From the NCBI GenBank assembly GCA_017427285.1, contig JAFRTE010000037.1:1-64000 (forward strand): 64,000 nucleotides of DNA, in the 5' to 3' direction. The stretch comes from Clostridia bacterium (lineage in GTDB: Bacteria; Bacillota; Clostridia; Oscillospirales; UBA644). Below are positions 59,500 to 64,000 of this stretch, in pieces. Both the position numbers and the translations under genes were made by a program. Numbering within the stretch: position 1 is the first letter of the stretch; the number at the start of each line of letters is the position of its first letter. The notes beneath the pieces are model-generated. The model was given only the letters and a program-made list of their open reading frames with translations, was not told the DNA's origin and searched no databases.

Positions 59500-60426
59500 T
59501 CAGAATTTGCTTCCCGCAAATGAAATATATTCGCTTTCGGTATCTGTTTTTTCGACAAACGGCACATTCCCGCAGAAAAAGTCGGTTTTGTATCTGCTTG
59601 TCCTGACGCCCTTTGATTTATACTGTCTGTTTGTGCTTATATCAACGGTTATCCCGTTTTCCGAAAGAGTGATATCCGCAACGAACATACATATCACCGC
59701 TTTATCGGTATCGTAACCGAGCATAAGAAGCTCGCGTCTTGCAGCTGCGGAGTCAAGGTTGCAGTAATTTCGCGCCGGCTCGGGCAAGGGATCGGAAACA
59801 AGATAATAATACTCCGATACCGAGCAATACTCGGAAATAAAATCGGCTGCGAAATCGTTACCTTCCGATTTTCTGTAATGTTGCGACGCGAAAAGTTCGT
59901 TTGCAGCGTATGTGTCTTTCGTAACAACAAGCGGATATTCGCCCAAAAACGCAAGCTGACCGATACCGAGGATATAAATGAGCCGCACCGTATTTTCAGC
60001 GATATAAAATGCCGTAAGGGACGGTCTTTGCTTTTCGTAAACGACGTCGTAATACTTGCCCTGACAGTATTCCAAGAACATTTCGCCGTCCCGCAAGATG
60101 TAAAGCGCAGACAAAGCGGAGGATTTCTCGGAAAAAGAGTTTCCCGTCATATCGTAATAAACGCCTTCGGAGCGGTCTGATAGCCACAGAGCGCCGTTTT
60201 CTCCGTTAAGTCCGACGGAAAAGCGGTCGTTTTCGAGAATGACGCAGTCTGAAAACGCATCGATATAATCGCTTTCCGACAGAGCGGAACCGTCCTCTTT
60301 TTTTTCGAGAGCGGTGAAGTGTTTTTCAAGGTCCGCCTCGAAAGGAAGTATTATCTTTCCGCTGTTTGCACACGAAGAGAGAAAAAGAAAACAAATAAGT
60401 ATTAAAGATATGAACGGTTTTTTCAT
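59500..60426 (-). CDS. Lipoprotein of unknown function
   Basis: A 308-residue protein with a signal peptide and lipobox FLSSC (Cys19), so membrane-anchored outside the cell. The rest is probably beta-rich; VGLNGENGALWLSDRSEGVYYDM (about 72-95) recalls the start of DUF5696-type proteins. It occupies the place where the flavin-carrying lipoprotein PplA would sit in the Listeria locus, but no flavinylation motif (Asp-Gly-x-Ser/Thr-Gly-Ala-Thr) is present. The start overlaps apbE by four bases. Confidence 0.6.
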   Translation of the reverse strand: MKKPFISLILICFLFLSSCANSGKIILPFEADLEKHFTALEKKEDGSALSESDYIDAFSDCVILENDRFSVGLNGENGALWLSDRSEGVYYDMTGNSFSEKSSALSALYILRDGEMFLEYCQGKYYDVVYEKQRPSLTAFYIAENTVRLIYILGIGQLAFLGEYPLVVTKDTYAANELFASQHYRKSEGNDFAADFISEYCSVSEYYYLVSDPLPEPARNYCNLDSAAARRELLMLGYDTDKAVICMFVADITLSENGITVDISTNRQYKSKGVRTSRYKTDFFCGNVPFVEKTDTESEYISFAGSKF

Positions 60427-61424
60427 TTAAAATCCGCCTCGTATTTTTCAGCGTTGAAAGACGACACGGTCCCGTCGGAAAAAACGAATATCGCGGCGAT
60501 ATCGGGATAGCTTTCCGAGAGAGTATCAAGCATATCGATCCCGAGATCGTATCCTGCAACGAAAAGCGCGGTCGAAAGTATATCAGCCAGAGCGCCGTCC
60601 GAACAGATCACCGTTACGCTCTCGATACCGTTATCTGCGGGATACCCTGTTTTGGGATCAAGGATGTGATGATATCTTTCGTTATCGTATATAAAATAGC
60701 GTTCGTAGGCGCCGGAGGTGACAACATTTGTATCTTTGACCTTTACAGAGCCGATTATCTGCGATCTGCCGAACGGATCTTTTATGCCGACAGTGAATTT
60801 GCCCTCCGGATTTTTAGGGTTATCGCCGAAAACGCGTATGTTTCCGCCGAGATTGATTATGCCTGCAGAGATTCCGTTTTGCAAAAGATTTTTTGCCAGC
60901 TCATCGCCCGCAAGTCCCTTGCCGGCAGAGCCGAAATCAACGCCCGAGCCTTTTTTAGGGAGAAAAAGCGTATTGCCGTCAAGCGAAATATTTTTATATC
61001 CGACAAGCGACAAAGCGGACAAAATATCGTCTTCAGAAGGAGGAACGGCGGCCTCGTTAACGTTCCAGAGCGAGACAAGAGGGGCTACGGTGATATCGTA
61101 GCGACCGTCCGAAAGAGAAGAGACGTAAAGCGCTTTTTCAACGACCGAGGCAAGAGCGTCGTTTAATTCGACCGTCTGACCGTCGCTTTCCGCACAAATA
61201 AAGTATCCTCCGAATTCCGTAAGTTCATTTTCCGCTGCGGAAAGAAGCGAAAAGCAGAGAGAAGAAGCGTTTTCCTTATGCTCGTAAAACGTAAAAGTAA
61301 CAACGGTATCCATGGCGAAAAAAGTTTCTTCGTATACGGGTGTTTTTTCGCATCCCGCAAGAGAAAAGACAGATAAAAGCAGAAAAAGAAAAACGGATCT
61401 GAGAGATAAACGGATTGATTTCAT
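60423..61424 (-). CDS. apbE: FAD:protein FMN transferase (ApbE), lipoprotein
   Basis: A 333-residue extracytoplasmic enzyme that attaches FMN from FAD to Thr/Ser in acceptor proteins. The lipobox SLAGC gives a lipid anchor. AMDTVVTFTFY, ERYFIYDNERYHHILDPKTGYPADNG and the DFGSAGKGLAGD stretch (metal and FAD binding) are present. The ATG at 61424 lies one base after the stop of the frameshifted glycosidase; a GTG at 61433 is an alternative. Neither has a clear ribosome site. No acceptor motif was seen in the neighbours. Confidence 0.92.
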   Translation of the reverse strand: MKSIRLSLRSVFLFLLLSVFSLAGCEKTPVYEETFFAMDTVVTFTFYEHKENASSLCFSLLSAAENELTEFGGYFICAESDGQTVELNDALASVVEKALYVSSLSDGRYDITVAPLVSLWNVNEAAVPPSEDDILSALSLVGYKNISLDGNTLFLPKKGSGVDFGSAGKGLAGDELAKNLLQNGISAGIINLGGNIRVFGDNPKNPEGKFTVGIKDPFGRSQIIGSVKVKDTNVVTSGAYERYFIYDNERYHHILDPKTGYPADNGIESVTVICSDGALADILSTALFVAGYDLGIDMLDTLSESYPDIAAIFVFSDGTVSSFNAEKYEADFK

Positions 61425-61425
61425 T

Positions 61426-61781
61426 TTATTCACTTACAGCAAGGGCGATGAAGCGCTCCCCTTTCGTATTGCATGCGCAGTAAAAATGGTATACTTTGCC
61501 TTTGTGACTGACTATATACGGTTTATGGCGTAAAGATCGTCGTATCCTTCTGCGGGGGCTACAAGCGTTTCGCCCTGCCAGCGCGTCCAGTCAGTAAGAT
61601 CATCAGAACAGGCGAACGTTTCGCAGCCCCTGTCTTCCTTTTTTTGCGGAAATGCTGACATACATCTATACCACAGTCCGTCTTTGTTAAAGACGCTCGG
61701 ACTCTCGCAAAAGATCCCGTCTTCCTTTATAACCGCTCCGAGTTTGACCGGCGTTTTAAGCCGATCGAAAACCTCACGCAT
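61426..61781 (-). pseudogene. Frameshifted glycosidase remnant (GH43/GH130-like)
   Basis: The frame from 61781 to 61512 encodes 89 residues that start like five-bladed propeller glycosidases (FDRLKTPVKLGAVIK, CESPSVFNKDGLWYRC, CSDDLTDWTRW) and stop after YAINRI. If one C is restored in the run at 61527-61529, the reading becomes LYAHKPYIVSHKGKVYHFYC and goes on through GERFIALAVSE to TAA at 61426. The two halves match one family pattern, so this is a single-base deletion in a gene, or an assembly error. Even repaired it is only about 118 residues, so the 5' part or other parts are also missing. It lies between folD and apbE. Confidence 0.7.
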
Positions 61782-61815
61782 TTTTTATCGGAAACCATAA
61801 GATTCCTTTTTTATA

Positions 61816-62664
61816 TTATCTGCTGTGAAGTTTTCTTGCGGTAAGAGTGTTTTTGAGAAGCATTGTTATCGTCATCGGGCCTACTCCGCCCGGAACGGGG
61901 GTGATAAACGACGCGACGCGCGAGACCTCGTCAAAAACGGCGTCTCCGGTAAGCTTTCCGTTTGCGTCTCTGTTCATGCCGACGTCAATTACTACCGCGC
62001 CCGGTTTAACCATATCCGCGGTAAGGAAGCCGGCTTTTCCGACAGACGAAACGAGTATATCCGCATTTGAGGTTATAGCTTTAAGATCCTTTGTTTTTGA
62101 GTGGCAGACGGTGACCGTGCCGTTTTCGTGCATAAGCAGCATTGCCATGGGTTTTCCGACTATATTGCTTCTGCCAATAACGACGCAGTTTTTGCCGGAA
62201 ATATCGGTCCCCGTTGATTTTATCAGTTCGATTATTCCCGCAGGGGTGCACGGAGCGAGAGAATACGTACCGAGCATTATTTTGCCGACGTTTACGGGAG
62301 AAAATGCGTCTACGTCTTTTGAAGGATCGATAGTATCGACGATTTTCGAGTAATCGATATGCTTCGGTACGGGAGACTGTACGAGTATCCCGTCTATATT
62401 GCCGTCTGCGTTAAGCTTTTTTATTAAAGAGGTGAGCTCTTCTTCCGAAGTGCTTTCCGGAAGAAGATATTTTTCGGAATAAAACCCTACTTCGGCACAC
62501 GCCTTTTCTTTGTTTTTCACATAAACCTGCGAGGCGGGGTCTTCGCCGACGAGAATTACTGCAAGTCCGGGAGCGCGTCCCGAAGCTTTGAGTGATTCGC
62601 TTTTTCTGCGTATTTCTTCGCGCAGCCGTGCGGCAACGAGTTTGCCGTCGATCAATTCTGCCAT
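61816..62664 (-). CDS. folD: Bifunctional methylenetetrahydrofolate dehydrogenase/cyclohydrolase
   Basis: A 282-residue enzyme of folate C1 metabolism. PGLAVILVGEDPASQVYVKNKEKAC has the catalytic Lys/Tyr, then GILVQSPVPKHID, PCTPAGIIELI, VVIGRSNIVGKPMAMLL (NADP site) and DVGMNRDANGKLTGDAVFDEV...ITPVPGGVGPMTITMLL. It follows lgt by 24 bases. Confidence 0.97.
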   Translation of the reverse strand: MAELIDGKLVAARLREEIRRKSESLKASGRAPGLAVILVGEDPASQVYVKNKEKACAEVGFYSEKYLLPESTSEEELTSLIKKLNADGNIDGILVQSPVPKHIDYSKIVDTIDPSKDVDAFSPVNVGKIMLGTYSLAPCTPAGIIELIKSTGTDISGKNCVVIGRSNIVGKPMAMLLMHENGTVTVCHSKTKDLKAITSNADILVSSVGKAGFLTADMVKPGAVVIDVGMNRDANGKLTGDAVFDEVSRVASFITPVPGGVGPMTITMLLKNTLTARKLHSR

Positions 62665-62688
62665 ATTATTTCCTCCGTTAATGAGAGA

Positions 62689-63765
62689 TCAGCCGTTTTC
62701 ATCGTCCGAAGCGTTTTGAGGATCGGACTCCGGACGGAATATATCGCCGTCGTCTTCGGACTGCGAAACGCCTCTGTGCGCCTCAAGCGAAGCAACGAAA
62801 AGGTCGGTTTCGCTTACGCCGTCATCTTCGACTATCTGTGCGCCGTCATGTTCGAAAACGGGAGAATAAGTGCCTTCTTTAATGCGTTTCTGCTCGGCTT
62901 TGGATTCGATAAATCTGCGCCATACGCCGAGACGGATAAGGATGAAGCAAACGCAGCTTAATACGAAGAAAACAATTCCGATTATCTGTGAAACGCGAAT
63001 AGTATCGGCTATTTTGAGACTGTCTGCACGAAGTCCTTCAATAAACGCTCTGCCGAGACCATACCAGCCCATGTAGAAAAAGAAGCATTCGCCGTATTCT
63101 TTTTTGAATTTTCTTATTATAAAAACAGCTATCAGAAAACCGACGATATTCCAGAAAGATTCGTAAAGAAACGTAGGATGAACGGGGCCTGTGATGTAGT
63201 CGCTCAAAAGCACCTCGTTTGTGGTTGAGTCTAAGTAATAACGCTGGATCGTCATGCCCCAGGGGAGATCGGTCAATGAACCGTAAGCTTCGCCGTTTAC
63301 GAAGTTGCCCCATCTGCCTATCGCCTGACCGATGAAAAAGCCGAACGAAGCGCAGTCGAACATTGCAAGGGTGTTGAGTTTTTTAATGCGGCAGAAGACA
63401 AGCCCCGTTGCAAAGCCGGCTATTATTCCGCCGTATATCGCAAGACCGCCGTTTCTGAAATTTATAACATCCCAGAATGACTCGAAAGAATTGAGTTTCA
63501 TCAATACATAAAACAGTCTTGCGCCGACAAGTCCTATCGGGACGGCCCAGAGGGCGACGTCTACGATATTGTCGCTTTTTACCTCAAAATCTTTTGCGCG
63601 CCACATGCAAAAGCCGATGGCGAGAATCATACCGAGGGTTATGATCACCGCATACCAGTAAATATCGAGCCCGAGTCCGAAAAGATTGCGGATCGCGACG
63701 CGGTCGATATGCATATCGTAAATACCAAGTCCGGGAAATTCGATGATATTTGTTGTTCCTGTCAT
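62689..63765 (-). CDS. lgt: Prolipoprotein diacylglyceryl transferase
   Basis: A 358-residue membrane enzyme that adds diacylglycerol to the lipobox Cys of preprolipoproteins. The signature GRWGNFVNGEAYG, the PTFLYESFWN stretch and HGGLAIYGG-like NGGLAIYGGIIAG are seen, with seven membrane helices. The C-terminal 75 residues after the last helix are a hydrophilic, acidic extension not needed for activity in shorter family members. It heads an operon that contains two lipoproteins. Confidence 0.95.
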   Translation of the reverse strand: MTGTTNIIEFPGLGIYDMHIDRVAIRNLFGLGLDIYWYAVIITLGMILAIGFCMWRAKDFEVKSDNIVDVALWAVPIGLVGARLFYVLMKLNSFESFWDVINFRNGGLAIYGGIIAGFATGLVFCRIKKLNTLAMFDCASFGFFIGQAIGRWGNFVNGEAYGSLTDLPWGMTIQRYYLDSTTNEVLLSDYITGPVHPTFLYESFWNIVGFLIAVFIIRKFKKEYGECFFFYMGWYGLGRAFIEGLRADSLKIADTIRVSQIIGIVFFVLSCVCFILIRLGVWRRFIESKAEQKRIKEGTYSPVFEHDGAQIVEDDGVSETDLFVASLEAHRGVSQSEDDGDIFRPESDPQNASDDENG

Positions 63766-63799
63766 TTTACACGCCTCTATAAAAATTATATTTCATTTT

Positions 63800-63828
63800 A
63801 TTATAACCCTTTTTACGTAAAATGTCAA
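63800..63828 (-). promoter_or_regulatory. Promoter of the lgt operon
   Basis: Minus-strand TTGACA-N17-TATAAT, perfect at both hexamers, 35 bases upstream of the lgt start. Confidence 0.75.
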
Positions 63829-63883
63829 TATGGTTTTGAGCTCAGGCAAATATAATTATTTTTTTCGTTAACGGATTTTATGC

Positions 63884-63912
63884 TTGACAAACTTAATTCG
63901 GTGTGATATGAT
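63884..63912 (+). promoter_or_regulatory. Promoter at the right edge
   Basis: TTGACA-N17-TATGAT with TGA before the -10, directed off the right edge of the window. Confidence 0.75.
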
Positions 63913-63937
63913 TTAAAAAAAGAGATGTGTTGGGCGA

Positions 63938-64000
63938 ATGATTTATATTACAGTCGGCAGAGTGCCGGACGATTATGGGGCGGAACTCCGAAAAAGGAGT
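63938..64000 (+). CDS. Start of a gene that leaves the window
   Basis: An ATG about 20 bases after the expected transcription start opens a frame of 21 codons (MIYITVGRVPDDYGAELRKR...) to the end of the window. The ribosome site is weak. An RNA gene is also possible because two small hairpins (CGGCA/TGCCG and ACTCC/GGAGT) are in the same stretch. Too little is seen to choose. Confidence 0.35.
   Translation, partial: MIYITVGRVPDDYGAELRKRS

Overview
The window looks like chromosome of an anaerobic, Gram-positive gut-type Clostridia (Bacillota). The evidence is strong AGGAGG-type ribosome sites, sigma-A promoters with 17-base spacers (often with an extended TGA before the -10), a V/A-type ATPase, pyruvate phosphate dikinase, acetate kinase, an LTA-synthase-like enzyme, the MEP isoprenoid enzyme Dxr, tmcAL, a DUF1836 regulator and three uroporphyrinogen-decarboxylase-like (MtaA/CmuA type) proteins. 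No rRNA, tRNA or CRISPR was seen. Two perfect tandem promoters at the left edge fire out of the window and probably serve a stable RNA or another highly expressed gene.

Layout. 0-10.5 kb: HD phosphohydrolase, a conserved hypothetical, two tandem AI-2E-type permeases, a UroD-like enzyme, a DUF2975-like membrane protein, purine nucleoside phosphorylase behind a large surface transglutaminase-like protein, and a GH43 enzyme. 9.6-21.6 kb: one leftward 12-gene transcription unit, V-ATPase G/H-I-K-E-C-F-A-B-D followed by lplA, a PHP protein and the GH43. The K subunit keeps the full sodium-binding residue set, so sodium rather than proton coupling is predicted. 21.7-29.3 kb: GH38 alpha-mannosidase, metallophosphoesterase, DUF1836 regulator plus flotillin, and a DUF4143 ATPase.

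29.4-36.2 kb is an accessory island, visibly richer in A+T and with different codon use. It holds a TTG-started remnant that looks like the N-terminus of an AMP-forming synthetase, two paralogous 186-residue membrane-anchored proteins bracketing the locus, a membrane protein, two adjacent MutS-like ATPases (both with Asn in place of the Walker B Asp), a 64-codon ORF with five cysteines spaced 9-11-9-11, and a tandem array of about 91-base units each carrying an imperfect hairpin. This is the best candidate for an undescribed system; function is unknown.

36.3-50.7 kb: ppdK, a sugar-type ABC substrate-binding lipoprotein, then a leftward 11-gene run tmcAL - 2-hydroxyacid dehydrogenase - Tim44-like/zinc ribbon - PHP - mutarotase-like - pyrH - frr - uppS - cdsA - dxr - UroD-like. 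50.7-55.3 kb, rightward: ackA, pfkA, viroplasmin-RNase H, QueG-like reductase, HD protein. 55.4-63.8 kb, leftward: lgt - folD - frameshifted glycosidase pseudogene - apbE - lipoprotein - NusG-domain-II - Gx transporter - LTA synthase - thioredoxin-like - UroD-like. The apbE/NusG II/Gx trio resembles part of the flavin-based extracellular electron transfer locus. A rightward promoter and the first 21 codons of a gene run off the right edge.

The gene set fits a carbohydrate-fermenting anaerobe (PfkA, Ppdk, AckA, GH38, GH43). All functions are inferred from sequence reading; no searches were run.
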